Notes under the pieces: generated by a model
What the model was told of the DNA's origin: nothing
Database searches by the model: none
Seen by the model: the letters and a program-made list of their open reading frames with translations, nothing else
Translations under genes and position numbers: made by a program
Assembly (NCBI GenBank): GCA_910576985.1
Contig: CAJTLA010000029.1
Span: forward strand, 1 to 17,267
Reading direction: 5' to 3'
From: an uncultured Bacilli bacterium
GTDB lineage: Bacteria > Bacillota_I > Bacilli_A > RF39 > UBA660
Length of the DNA: 17,267 nucleotides
Shown here: in pieces, positions 1-8,136 of the stretch
How the letters are laid out: the number at the start of each line of letters is the position of its first letter
How positions within the stretch are numbered: the first letter of the stretch is position 1

Positions 1-1
1 A

Positions 2-1153
2 GCCCCAAATGTAGATGAAACAGGAGCAAATAAACCAAGTTTGACAAATGGATTAGTGCCAATAAAATGGAATGGAAGTGCGTGGATAAAAGCAGATAGT
101 GAAAATGGTTCAGGGTCAAATCAATGGTATGACTATAGTAAACAAATGTGGGCGAATGCAGCGAGTGTAACAAGTAGTTATAGAAATGTAGCAGTAGGAA
201 CAATAATACCAGAGGGTGCGATAAATGCATACTTTGTATGGATTCCAAGATATGAATATGATTATGTAAACATAGCAAATTATGCAGGGGGAAGCCAGAG
301 TCAACCTGGAGGGATAAATATAAATTTTATATCAACTTCAAAAACAAGCCCAACAACAAATTATAAGATTCATCCAGCATTTACATTTGGAAGTGCACAG
401 TTAGCAGGAATATGGGTAGGAAAATTTGAGACAACAGGAAACGCAACAACCCCAACAATAAAACCAAACTTAAGTTCACTCAGAAGTCAGAATGTAAGTA
501 CACAGTTTGCAACAGCGCAGCAGTTCAGCGCCTCAGGAAATAGTTATGGAATAAGCACGTCAGCAGATGCACATATGATGAAGAATAGTGAATGGGGAGC
601 GGTAGCATATCTATCACAAAGTAAATATGGAAAATATGGAAATAGTAGTTATAGTGGAGCAAATAAGGAAGTATATATAAATAATAATACTGGGTATACA
701 ATAGGGTGTAGTGCAGGAACACCGAGTAGTAGTTCAACAGGTTCATGTACAAATACATATAATGTAAGTCCAGGAGGAACGGGAGCAAGTACAACAGGAA
801 CAATATATGGAGTATACGACATGAGTGGAGGAGCATGGGCATACGTAATGGGGGTGTATAATGGAATAATAAAGGATGCAGGATTTAGTAGTTTACCAGC
901 AAGTAAATATTACGATAATTATACCTCAACAACAACAACGACAGCATGCAATTCAGGAATATGTTACGGACATGCTTTAAGTGAGACAAGTGGATGGTAT
1001 TCCGACTACGCTGGTTTTGTCGCTTTGAATGGTCCGTGGTTCGTTCGTGGCGGAGTTTATATCAATTCGGCGAGTGCGGGGGTGTTCCACTTCAACAACG
1101 GCAATGGTGGTGCGAACGGCGACATCTCGTTCCGGGTGGTAGTGCTTGATTAA
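2..1153 (+). CDS. Surface protein C-terminal part with FGE/C-type-lectin-fold domain; likely DGR target (partial, enters from left)
   Basis: The reading frame is open from base 2 to the TAA at 1151-1153, so the gene starts outside the window. The TTG at 41 lies inside the domain and is not a credible start. The visible 383 residues match the C-terminal domain of the gene at 12554-16244 almost block for block: NGLVPIKWNG, MWANAASVTS, VWIPRYEYDY, KIHPAFTFG, a GKFETTG block, MKNSEWGAVAYLSQSKYGKY, and TGTIYGVYDMSGG. The YDMSGG-W block and the terminal W-x-x-RGG ... SFRVV block resemble the formylglycine-generating enzyme / C-type-lectin fold, the fold used by many DGR target proteins. By analogy with the paralogue, the missing N-terminus is probably prepilin-like with Ig-like stalk domains. 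Up to about 997 the gene favours ATA, AGT, ACA and GGA codons; after that it switches to GC-rich codons. A binding rather than an enzymatic role is inferred. Confidence 0.85.
   Translation, partial: APNVDETGANKPSLTNGLVPIKWNGSAWIKADSENGSGSNQWYDYSKQMWANAASVTSSYRNVAVGTIIPEGAINAYFVWIPRYEYDYVNIANYAGGSQSQPGGININFISTSKTSPTTNYKIHPAFTFGSAQLAGIWVGKFETTGNATTPTIKPNLSSLRSQNVSTQFATAQQFSASGNSYGISTSADAHMMKNSEWGAVAYLSQSKYGKYGNSSYSGANKEVYINNNTGYTIGCSAGTPSSSSTGSCTNTYNVSPGGTGASTTGTIYGVYDMSGGAWAYVMGVYNGIIKDAGFSSLPASKYYDNYTSTTTTTACNSGICYGHALSETSGWYSDYAGFVALNGPWFVRGGVYINSASAGVFHFNNGNGGANGDISFRVVVLD
998..1150 (+). repeat. Candidate DGR variable region (VR)
   Basis: The last ~150 bases of the gene differ sharply from what precedes them: 1021-1140 is about 57% GC (68 of 120 by hand count), against about 32% in 601-660. 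The protein reads W-F-V-RGG, then a small-residue and Asn/Gly-rich stretch (AGVFHFNN-G-N), ending SFRVVVLD. In known DGR targets (Bordetella phage Mtd, TvpA-type) the VR sits exactly here, at the 3' end of a C-type-lectin-fold gene. Nearly every non-scaffold codon ends in C or T (TTC, GTT, TAT, ATC, CAC, GGC, GAC), as expected if the template repeat has AAC/AAT codons altered at adenines. The 5' boundary near 998 is estimated from the composition change. No template repeat or DGR reverse transcriptase is in the window. Confidence 0.72.
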
Positions 1154-1212
1154 TTGTTTGTATTATTCTTGAGATTGTTTTTCATTTGTCAGTCTAATTG
1201 AGTCTCAATGAT

Positions 1213-1245
1213 AAAAAGTAATCAAATTGGAGATTACTTTTTTTT
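1213..1245 (+). terminator. Intrinsic terminator after the DGR-like gene
   Basis: An 11-bp perfect stem (1213-1223 with 1232-1242, core AGTAATC/GATTACT) encloses an 8-nt loop and runs into a T tract. It lies about 60 nt after the stop codon, unlike most terminators in this window, which begin within the stop codon. The intervening bases contain a short dyad (ATTGAG-T-CTCAAT, 1197-1209). Confidence 0.88.
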
Positions 1246-1318
1246 CTGGAATATTTTAATTTAGAAAACCAATTGTCGAAATTTATGATATACTAATACT
1301 ATTGTGGGGGATGATAAT

Positions 1319-4300
1319 ATGCCAAAAATTGTCAGAATGGAAGACATTATTGATATTGTTGGAATCAATAATTATGTAGCAGCATTGGATTTAGATATTG
1401 ATCAATTAACCTATTTAGGAAGTGAACCATCAGGTTCTAAATTAGTACTTTTTAAATTTCAATATCAGGAGAAGAAAAATCATTTAATTACTTTATTGGT
1501 AGATCAAAATAAAAATGTTAAAGAAGTAAAATGTGATTGTGAAAAATTTGATGCGATTGACTATTGTTCCCATATAGCTTTGGTGATTATGTTTTTCTTG
1601 ACGAATGAGTCTATTATTGATGAAGGTCTTAGTGTTTTAAGTGAACAATATGATGAAGAATTTAATCATTATTTATTTTCAAAATTTACTCCAAAAAAAA
1701 AGAAACGACTTCGTTTGGAAGTGACTTTAAGAAGTAGTGGTTTTCATGATGAAATTGGATATGAATTGATTGTTAAAATCGGAGAAGAAAAATTATATGT
1801 TTTAAAGAAGCAATTAGAGAATTTTTTAGAAAATTATCCTGAAGGTGAAGAAGAAGTATATTTTGGAAAAAACTTTTCTTATCGTTCTAGTGAGTATTAT
1901 GTTTCAAAAGAAGATGAAAAAATATTAGATTTTTTAAAGTTTTATGTGGATAGTCAAGCTGAGTCTAGAAATTATTATGGGTATTATTATGCCAGTAGTA
2001 AAATTAACTCTATTATGTTGTCTGGTAGGACATTAAAAGAATTTTTAAAATTGTTAGAACATTATCCATTTAAGGTGGAATTGGGATATTATACAAGAGC
2101 TTTTTATGGTATGAAACATGAATATCCAATAGAGACAAATATTGATGAAATTGGGAAGAATTTGAGGGTTTCTTTTCATTATCATTCCATTACACCATTA
2201 ACAGAAGATTACCAATATTTTATGGATGAAGATGAATGCTATCATGTTTCAGAAGAAGTAGGGGAGTTTTTAAAAATTGTGGTAGAAAATCGAAAGAAGC
2301 AATTATTGTTTAAAGAAGAGGAATTTAAAGATTTTTCTTCAGTGATTTTGCCCAAAATATATCATTTAAATAAAGAGGTAAAAATGACAAAGGAAGTCGA
2401 AGAAAAATTTATATTAGAACTTCCAAAAGTAAAATATTATTTTGAAAAAAAGAAAGATTCCATTATGGGAAAAATCAATCTTTTTATTAAAGATCATGAG
2501 TGGAATTTATTTTCTGAACCAGATCTTTATGTGATGCGAGATAAACAAGTAGAGCAAAATTATATCGGCGAATTGTTATCCTGTGGTTTTCATCCTAAAA
2601 AGGACTTTTTTGAACTTGTAGATGAAGATGATATTATTTCTTTTTTGGAAGAAGATTTAAAGAAGCTGACTGAAAAATATGAAGTTTATGTTTCTAAGAA
2701 TTTAAAAGATGTACAGATTATTAAAAAGGCATCTGTGCGAAGTGAGTTTGGAATTGGCTCAGATCATATTTTATCTTATCAATTTGGTATTGAAGGAATC
2801 AATAAAAATGAAATTAAATCACTGTTGGATGCAGTGAAATTAAAGAAAAAATATTATCGTTTGAAAAATGGAAATTATATGAATCTGGAATCAAGAGAGT
2901 TACAAAAAATGGGAACTTTAATTGATGAGTTGGAACTTACTAGTCAACAGTTACTAGAGGATCAGGTTTCTATTTCTAAATATAAAAGTGTGAAAATAGA
3001 GAGAATGGTTAAGGCAGATGAAATGGATTTTGTAAAGTTTGACTCCTCTTTTGAAAATCTTATTCATAATTTTAATCAGTTTAAAGATACTAAGATATCA
3101 TTATCAAAAAAAGATTTAGGAATTTTAAGGGATTATCAAGAAGTAGGCGTGAAATGGTTGATGACTCTTTCTAATTGTGGATTTGGTGGTATTTTAGCGG
3201 ATGAAATGGGACTTGGAAAATCGATTCAAACTATTAAATATATTAAATTAAAATTAAAAGAAAATTCTAGTGCAAAATTTTTAATTGTCGTTCCAACTTC
3301 ACTTATTTATAATTGGGAAGCAGAATTTGAAAAGTTTGAACCAGATATTTCTATCTTATTGATGAATGGGAACAAAGAAAAACGAAATGAATTGTTTGAG
3401 CGGATTGATTCAGCTCAAGTTTTGATTACTTCGTATGGGTTATTGCGACAAGATATTTCAGAATATCAAAAAGTACATTTTGATACTTGTATTATTGATG
3501 AAGCACAAAATATAAAAAATGTGAATGCAGAAATTACAAGGGCTTGTAAAATGATTCAATCAGATGTGAAGTTTGCTTTAACAGGGACACCAATTGAAAA
3601 TTCTATATTGGAACTTTGGAGTATTTTTGATTTTATTATGCCTGGGTATTTGTCCAATTTATCTAAGTTCAAACGATTATATAGCGTGAAAATGATGGAA
3701 GAATCTCCAGAAATATTGTCAGAGCTAAATCAACAGATTTCTCCATTTATTTTAAGAAGAAAAAAAATGGATGTTGCTAAGGATCTTCCTGAAAAATTAG
3801 AAAATCAAGTATTGGTAGAATTAGATGAAAGTGAGAAAAAACTATATGTTGGTTGGTTAGAAAAAACCAAAACCCAAATTGAAGAAACATTACAGACAGA
3901 AGGATTTATGAAAAGTCAAATTTTAATTTTGTCATTATTAACTAAATTAAGGCAGATCTGTATTGATTCTAGGCTTTTATTAGAAGATGAAACACATGTG
4001 GGAAGTAAAATAAAAACATTGCTAGAAATTTTGAAAGGTTCTATTTCTAATGGTCATAAGATTTTAGTGTTTTCACAGTTTCCATCAGCGCTTCATTTGG
4101 TAAGACAAGAATTAGATAGTGAGAAAATTACTTATTATTATTTGGATGGTAGTACAAAAGCAAAAAGAAGAGTGGAAATGGCTGCATCGTTTAATGAAGA
4201 TGATACCAAAGTATTTTTGATTTCCTTAAAAGCAGGAGGAACAGGGCTCAATTTAACGAGTGCAGATATTGTTATTCATTTGGATCCTTGGTGGAATCCA

Positions 4301-4522
4301 CAAGTGGAAAATCAGGCAACGGATCGAACACATCGAATTGGTCAAAAAAATGTAGTGGAAGTTGTAAAATTAATTGCCAAAGGGACAATTGAAGAAAAGA
4401 TTATTGAGTTACAGAAAAAGAAGAAAAACTTGAGTGATCAAGTAGTAGAAGGGGAAAATCGGGATCAAATTATTATTTCTAAATTAACTGAAAAAGAATT
4501 AAGAAACTTGTTAGATTCTTAA
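1319..4522 (+). CDS. SWIM zinc-finger / SNF2-family DEAD-box-like helicase
   Basis: SNF2-family ATPase (HepA/RapA-like superfamily 2), about 1067 residues; a DNA- or nucleoprotein-remodelling translocase by family knowledge, precise target unknown. Residue numbers here count from a GTG at 1304. A SWIM zinc finger is visible near residues 76-90 (CDC, then CSH). The ATPase core follows: Walker A ADEMGLGKS near 631-640, the DExx box as IIDEAQ near 731, ALTGTP near 757, AGGTGLN near 976, and the arginine-finger motif TDRTHRIGQ near 1005. The GTG at 1304 is possible, but the GGGGG at 1306-1310 is better placed as the ribosome binding site for the ATG at 1319. A weak promoter may lie at 1273-1302 (TTGTCG, then TACTAT). 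The residues between the SWIM finger and the ATPase core (roughly 110-600) match nothing I can name. The gene ends tail-to-tail with the radical SAM gene, overlapping it by 4 bases. Confidence 0.93.
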   Translation: MPKIVRMEDIIDIVGINNYVAALDLDIDQLTYLGSEPSGSKLVLFKFQYQEKKNHLITLLVDQNKNVKEVKCDCEKFDAIDYCSHIALVIMFFLTNESIIDEGLSVLSEQYDEEFNHYLFSKFTPKKKKRLRLEVTLRSSGFHDEIGYELIVKIGEEKLYVLKKQLENFLENYPEGEEEVYFGKNFSYRSSEYYVSKEDEKILDFLKFYVDSQAESRNYYGYYYASSKINSIMLSGRTLKEFLKLLEHYPFKVELGYYTRAFYGMKHEYPIETNIDEIGKNLRVSFHYHSITPLTEDYQYFMDEDECYHVSEEVGEFLKIVVENRKKQLLFKEEEFKDFSSVILPKIYHLNKEVKMTKEVEEKFILELPKVKYYFEKKKDSIMGKINLFIKDHEWNLFSEPDLYVMRDKQVEQNYIGELLSCGFHPKKDFFELVDEDDIISFLEEDLKKLTEKYEVYVSKNLKDVQIIKKASVRSEFGIGSDHILSYQFGIEGINKNEIKSLLDAVKLKKKYYRLKNGNYMNLESRELQKMGTLIDELELTSQQLLEDQVSISKYKSVKIERMVKADEMDFVKFDSSFENLIHNFNQFKDTKISLSKKDLGILRDYQEVGVKWLMTLSNCGFGGILADEMGLGKSIQTIKYIKLKLKENSSAKFLIVVPTSLIYNWEAEFEKFEPDISILLMNGNKEKRNELFERIDSAQVLITSYGLLRQDISEYQKVHFDTCIIDEAQNIKNVNAEITRACKMIQSDVKFALTGTPIENSILELWSIFDFIMPGYLSNLSKFKRLYSVKMMEESPEILSELNQQISPFILRRKKMDVAKDLPEKLENQVLVELDESEKKLYVGWLEKTKTQIEETLQTEGFMKSQILILSLLTKLRQICIDSRLLLEDETHVGSKIKTLLEILKGSISNGHKILVFSQFPSALHLVRQELDSEKITYYYLDGSTKAKRRVEMAASFNEDDTKVFLISLKAGGTGLNLTSADIVIHLDPWWNPQVENQATDRTHRIGQKNVVEVVKLIAKGTIEEKIIELQKKKKNLSDQVVEGENRDQIIISKLTEKELRNLLDS

Positions 4523-4530
4523 TTCTTTTT
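4491..4530. terminator. Bidirectional intrinsic terminator shared by two convergent genes
   Basis: A perfect 15-bp inverted repeat (4491-4505 with 4516-4530) surrounds a 10-nt loop. It has A5 at one end and T5 at the other, so either transcript forms a hairpin followed by U residues. It covers the last codons and the stop codons of both convergent genes (4519-4522). Confidence 0.88.
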
Positions 4531-5805
4531 GATTGTGTAGAAATAGGTGTCTAGAAAGAAGATTTCTTCTCCTACTTCTTTGTAAAAATCATTTGTTTTT
4601 TTACTTTCTATTAAAATTATTCCTCGATTGTGTAATAAGGATTGCCAATAGTGAAGGTTGTTTCTACACAGTAAGGTTGGGTTATTACAATAAATAAAAC
4701 CTAGTGTTCCTTTTTGTGTGGGGGGTGTAGTGGAAGTGAAAATGTGGTCTTGTTCTACTAATGTATTTAAAAAATTCAAAGTTTCTTTTGATTCATCAAA
4801 CGTATATATTTGATCATGATAATGTATATTTTCACTTATTATTTTTTTTCTGAAATTTTGGGAAGAAAGTTGAAATCCTTGATATGTATTTCTTTTTTCC
4901 AATTCTTTATCAATAGAATTTAATACATCAAATTTTTTTAGGAGCCAATTAGGGGCGATTAAATCTTCTTTTTTGGGATCACCAGTAATTCTATGGATTA
5001 CAATAGATGGATCTAGTAGTTCTAATTGATCACAAACGATATCAATGTACTCATTTTTTGTTAGAATTGGGAATGGATTTTGACTGTATTGAAGTCCTAA
5101 TTTGGTATCTTTTAAGACGTGTAGCATATGAATTTTCACTCCATCAATTCCTAATTTGTTGATATATTGAATTGTTTTTAACATCATGTCTTTGGTTTCA
5201 AATGGAAGACCATTCATGATGTGTATGACTACATGAATGTTACGTTCTTTTAATTTTCGAACCATTTTTTCAAAACATTCTAATGAGTGACAACGGTTGA
5301 TGAGTTTAGAAGTATTTTCATGAATGGTTTGAAGCCCTAGTTCTACAGTTAAGAATGTTCTTTTGGATAGTTCTTCTAAATAGTTTAAGCATTCTTCTGT
5401 GATGGAATCTGGTCTTGTTGCGATTGATAAACCAATTACATTTTCTATTTTTAATATTTCTTCGTATTTTTGTTTTAAAATAGGAAGTGGAGCATAGGTA
5501 TTGGTATGCGCTTGAAAATATCCGATATATTTTCCTTCTGGCCATTTTTTGTGAATCATATCTCTTATTTGATAAAATTGAGTAGTTAGTGATTCTTTTT
5601 TGTTTCCTGCAAAATCGCCGCTTCCTAAGTTAGAACAATAAATACATCCTCCAGTACCTACTGTTCCATCGATGTTTGGACAAGTAAATCCAGCATTTAG
5701 ACTAATTTTGAAAATTTTAGAATGAAATTTATTTTGGTAGAAGTAGTTTAATGTATGATAGCGTTTGTTATTATCATTATAACAAAAATAGTTTTTTTGT
5801 CTCAT
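4519..5805 (-). CDS. TIGR01212-type (YhcC/YtqA-like) radical SAM protein with extra C-terminal region
   Basis: A radical S-adenosylmethionine protein of 428 residues. The motif CPNIDGT...GGCIYC gives three iron-sulphur-cluster cysteines at residues 42, 54 and 57 (C-x11-C-x2-C), the arrangement of the YhcC/YtqA family. Other family signatures are YFQAHTNTYAP, a TRPD motif and HIMNGLPFET. The family has a proposed role in RNA or small-molecule modification, but the reaction here is unknown. Family members are usually about 310 residues; the last ~115 residues here are extra. Part of the tail (GFIYCNN ... RGIILIES) loosely recalls the second half of a class I methyltransferase but lacks a glycine-rich SAM-binding motif. 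An in-frame ATG at 5826 exists, but the promoter predicts transcription starting near 5822, and AGAGG sits 7 nt before the ATG at 5805, so 5805 is chosen. Confidence 0.9.
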   Translation of the reverse strand: MRQKNYFCYNDNNKRYHTLNYFYQNKFHSKIFKISLNAGFTCPNIDGTVGTGGCIYCSNLGSGDFAGNKKESLTTQFYQIRDMIHKKWPEGKYIGYFQAHTNTYAPLPILKQKYEEILKIENVIGLSIATRPDSITEECLNYLEELSKRTFLTVELGLQTIHENTSKLINRCHSLECFEKMVRKLKERNIHVVIHIMNGLPFETKDMMLKTIQYINKLGIDGVKIHMLHVLKDTKLGLQYSQNPFPILTKNEYIDIVCDQLELLDPSIVIHRITGDPKKEDLIAPNWLLKKFDVLNSIDKELEKRNTYQGFQLSSQNFRKKIISENIHYHDQIYTFDESKETLNFLNTLVEQDHIFTSTTPPTQKGTLGFIYCNNPTLLCRNNLHYWQSLLHNRGIILIESKKTNDFYKEVGEEIFFLDTYFYTIKKN

Positions 5806-5828
5806 TTTGATTCCTCTTTCTAACATTT

Positions 5829-5857
5829 ATTATAGAAAAACGTGATTTTTTTGTCAA
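5829..5857 (-). promoter_or_regulatory. Consensus sigma-A promoter for the radical SAM gene
   Basis: On the minus strand, TTGACA (5857-5852) and TATAAT (5834-5829) are separated by exactly 17 bases: a perfect housekeeping promoter. The expected start site, about 7 bases past the -10 box, is near 5822. This rules out the upstream ATG at 5826 as the translation start. Confidence 0.88.
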
Positions 5858-5893
5858 TGATGTGAAAAAAAGATGAAAAATATTTTAAAAACT

Positions 5894-5921
5894 TTTACAT
5901 TTTTTGTAAATTTGATATAAT
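5894..5921 (+). promoter_or_regulatory. Extended -10 promoter for the carrier gene
   Basis: TTTACA (5894-5899), a 16-base spacer, and TATAAT (5916-5921) preceded by TGA (extended -10). It is divergent from the radical SAM promoter, with about 36 bases between the two -35 boxes. It leads into a GGAGGT ribosome binding site at 5928-5933. Confidence 0.72.
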
Positions 5922-5940
5922 GATGATGGAGGTCTGGAAA

Positions 5941-7431
5941 ATGAAAAAGTATAATTTATTAAAAACGCTTGGAATTTTCTTTTTAGTTTTATTTGCACTA
6001 TCATGGATTATTCCAGTAGGTTCGTATTCTGGTAGTGAGTTTTCTAAAGGAACAACGGATCCAGTTGGATTGTTTGATTTCTTTCGAGTACCACTTATTA
6101 CCCTTAGTACTTTTTTCCAATATGGATTAGTCTTTCTTGCAATTGGAGGATTCTATGGCGTATTAGAAAAAACAGGAGTATTTTCACCATTTGTGGAAAG
6201 AGTAGCGAAAAAATGGAAAGGAAAAGAATGTAAGTTTTTAGTGATTGTGATGGTTGTGTTAGGACTTATTGCTTCATTAAATGGTCTTACCATTCCGTTA
6301 TTTATTTTTGTTCCATTTTTAGTAGCAGTAATTTTGTTAATGGGATTTAGCAAGTTAACTGCAATTGGTTCTACTGTTGGTGCAATATTGGTAGGTATGA
6401 TTGGATCTACATATGGATTCAATGCAGCAGGGTATGTTTATAATTTTTTGAAATTAGACATGAATAATCAAATTGCTACCAAAATCATATTGTTTGTTAT
6501 GCTTTTATTCTTACTTGTTATGTCTGTTACAAAACAAGCTAAAAAAGAATTAGAAGTAAAACGTACAAAAAAGAAAGAATCTGTTAGTGAAACAAAGAAG
6601 AAGGGTTCTAAAAAAGAAGCTAGTAAAGAAGAAGTTGTTGTGATTAAAGAGGAAGTAGAAATTCCATTTTATGATCCAAAAAGTAAAAGCAAAAAAAGTG
6701 CTGTACCAATGATGATTATTGTTGTTTTATTGGTTGCATTTACTTTGACTGCAATGTTTAATTGGATGTATGGATTTAAGATTAATTTCTTCCAAGAACT
6801 TCATACTTCACTTATGGATGTAAAAATCGGAAATTATCCAATTTTAGCAAATATTTTAGGAAATGTGTCACAAATTGGGTATTGGGGATATTATGAATTG
6901 TCTGCCCTATTAGTGATTGCCAGTTTGTTAATTGGTTGGATTTACAGTTTAAAAATGAAAGACATTGTTGATAGCTTTTTCGAAGGTGCGAAAAAGATGC
7001 TTGGTGTTGCTTTCTATGTGATGATTTGCAATATTATATTTGCAGTATTATTGAATTCAGAATCAGGAAATCTTTATCATACGATGAATAATTTCTTGTT
7101 AGGATTAACCAAATCATTCAATGTTGTTACAACCGCAATTTCTGCATTGATAGGAAGTTTCTTCTATAACGATTTTTACTATTTGGTTGGTGGACTTAGT
7201 GGAATGTTTGAAGCCAAGTTTGATGCTAATACATTACCAGTCATTGGACTTGCTTTCCAAACTATGTATGGTTTGGCAATGCTTATTTTACCAACAAGTA
7301 TGATTTTAATTGCAGGACTTCGCTATTTAGAAGTATCATACAAAGATTGGATGAAATATATTTGGAAATTTGTATTGAGTATTTTTGTAATTATTATGAT
7401 TGTATTAGTAATTGCATCATTATTTGTATAA
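5941..7431 (+). CDS. YfcC/DcuC-like integral membrane carrier
   Basis: A polytopic membrane protein of 496 residues with about 11-12 hydrophobic segments. The N-terminal pattern (one membrane helix, the WIIPVGSY turn, an exposed stretch ending TDPVGLFDFF) and the repeated helix pairs with NGLTIPLF and GSTYGFNAAG resemble the YfcC / C4-dicarboxylate anaerobic carrier group, which moves carboxylates or amino acids. The substrate cannot be read from the sequence. Around residues 200-250 is a charged cytoplasmic loop dense in Lys and Glu (KKKESVSETKKKGSKKEASK), longer than such loops usually are. GGAGGT at 5928-5933 lies 7 bases before the ATG at 5941, which is preferred over the in-frame ATG at 5920, itself inside the promoter. 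The gene has its own promoter and terminator, so it is probably monocistronic. Confidence 0.8.
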   Translation: MKKYNLLKTLGIFFLVLFALSWIIPVGSYSGSEFSKGTTDPVGLFDFFRVPLITLSTFFQYGLVFLAIGGFYGVLEKTGVFSPFVERVAKKWKGKECKFLVIVMVVLGLIASLNGLTIPLFIFVPFLVAVILLMGFSKLTAIGSTVGAILVGMIGSTYGFNAAGYVYNFLKLDMNNQIATKIILFVMLLFLLVMSVTKQAKKELEVKRTKKKESVSETKKKGSKKEASKEEVVVIKEEVEIPFYDPKSKSKKSAVPMMIIVVLLVAFTLTAMFNWMYGFKINFFQELHTSLMDVKIGNYPILANILGNVSQIGYWGYYELSALLVIASLLIGWIYSLKMKDIVDSFFEGAKKMLGVAFYVMICNIIFAVLLNSESGNLYHTMNNFLLGLTKSFNVVTTAISALIGSFFYNDFYYLVGGLSGMFEAKFDANTLPVIGLAFQTMYGLAMLILPTSMILIAGLRYLEVSYKDWMKYIWKFVLSIFVIIMIVLVIASLFV

Positions 7432-7455
7432 ACAGTTTTTTGAAACTGTTTTTTT
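7430..7455 (+). terminator. Intrinsic terminator of the carrier gene
   Basis: AAACAGTTT (7430-7438) pairs with AAACTGTTT (7443-7451) across a 4-nt loop and is followed by T residues. The stem begins inside the stop codon (7429-7431). Confidence 0.88.
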
Positions 7456-7492
7456 CTTGGAAAATGTGATAAAATGGTTTGCGGTGGAATTT

Positions 7493-8128
7493 ATGGAATT
7501 TAAAATTGATGATATTGTGTATCCTGTATCTATTATTCGAAAGCAAAATAAAAATACTTATATTCGAGTTAAAGATGGAAATGTGATTACTGTTACAGCA
7601 AACAGGTGGATAACAGAACGACAAATTATGAAACTATTGGTTGACAATATCGATTCTTTAAAAAAAATGATTCAGAAGTGTCAACTAGAGGAAGAAAAAA
7701 AAGAGAATTTCTATATTTTAGGTCAAATTTATGATATAATTGTAGTATCTGGAATTGATAAAATAGAGATTGATGGATTTAAAATATTTACGCCAAATAA
7801 ACGAAAGTTAGAACTTTGGTATCAGAAAGAAATGAAAAAGATATTTGAAGGACGATTACAATATTGGTATCAGATATTTGAGGAATGTATTCCTACTCCT
7901 AAACTTAAGATTCGGAATATGAAAACGAGATGGGGAGTTTGCAATAAACGGGATAATTCTGTTACTTTAAATAGTCGATTGATGGAATATGATCAAACGA
8001 AATTAGATTATGTGATTGTTCATGAATTGTCTCATTTCGTTCATTTTAATCATTCTGCTGATTTTTGGAATTTAGTGAGTAAATATTGTCCTAATTATAA
8101 ACAGATTCGTAAGTCATTGAAAGAGTAG
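7493..8128 (+). CDS. YgjP-like (DUF45) zinc metallopeptidase
   Basis: A 211-residue protein with the zinc-peptidase signature VHELSHFVHFNHSADFW: HELSH is the HExxH motif, with further histidines downstream. The preceding block, TRWGVCN followed by SVTLNSRL, is typical of the YgjP/DUF45 family. No signal peptide is seen, so it is likely cytoplasmic; its substrate is unknown. The frame is open further upstream to 7412, but that would run through the terminator of the previous gene. GGTGGA at 7483-7488 supports the ATG at 7493. A possible extended -10 element (TGATAAAAT) lies at 7467-7475, with no convincing -35 box. The stop is 8 bases from the next start, so this gene and the M23 peptidase are probably co-transcribed. 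Confidence 0.87.
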   Translation: MEFKIDDIVYPVSIIRKQNKNTYIRVKDGNVITVTANRWITERQIMKLLVDNIDSLKKMIQKCQLEEEKKENFYILGQIYDIIVVSGIDKIEIDGFKIFTPNKRKLELWYQKEMKKIFEGRLQYWYQIFEECIPTPKLKIRNMKTRWGVCNKRDNSVTLNSRLMEYDQTKLDYVIVHELSHFVHFNHSADFWNLVSKYCPNYKQIRKSLKE

Positions 8129-8136
8129 GTGATTCT

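Noticed and set aside
116..842. Minus-strand ORFs opposite the first surface gene, and similar ones elsewhere
   Set aside because: They are antisense shadows of well-supported genes, with low-complexity Tyr/Leu/His-rich translations and no ribosome binding sites or family motifs.
2..1153. A genuine formylglycine-generating enzyme
   Set aside because: The fold signatures match, but the catalytic cysteine pair arrangement of FGE is not apparent. The Ig-stalk and pilin context of the paralogue points to a binding role.
5806..5826. ATG at 5826 as the start of the radical SAM gene
   Set aside because: The perfect promoter predicts transcription starting near 5822, downstream of this ATG. The ATG at 5805 has a good ribosome binding site.
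7412..7492. Longer N-terminus for the YgjP-like peptidase
   Set aside because: It would be translated through the terminator of the carrier gene; the family start and a ribosome binding site fit 7493.
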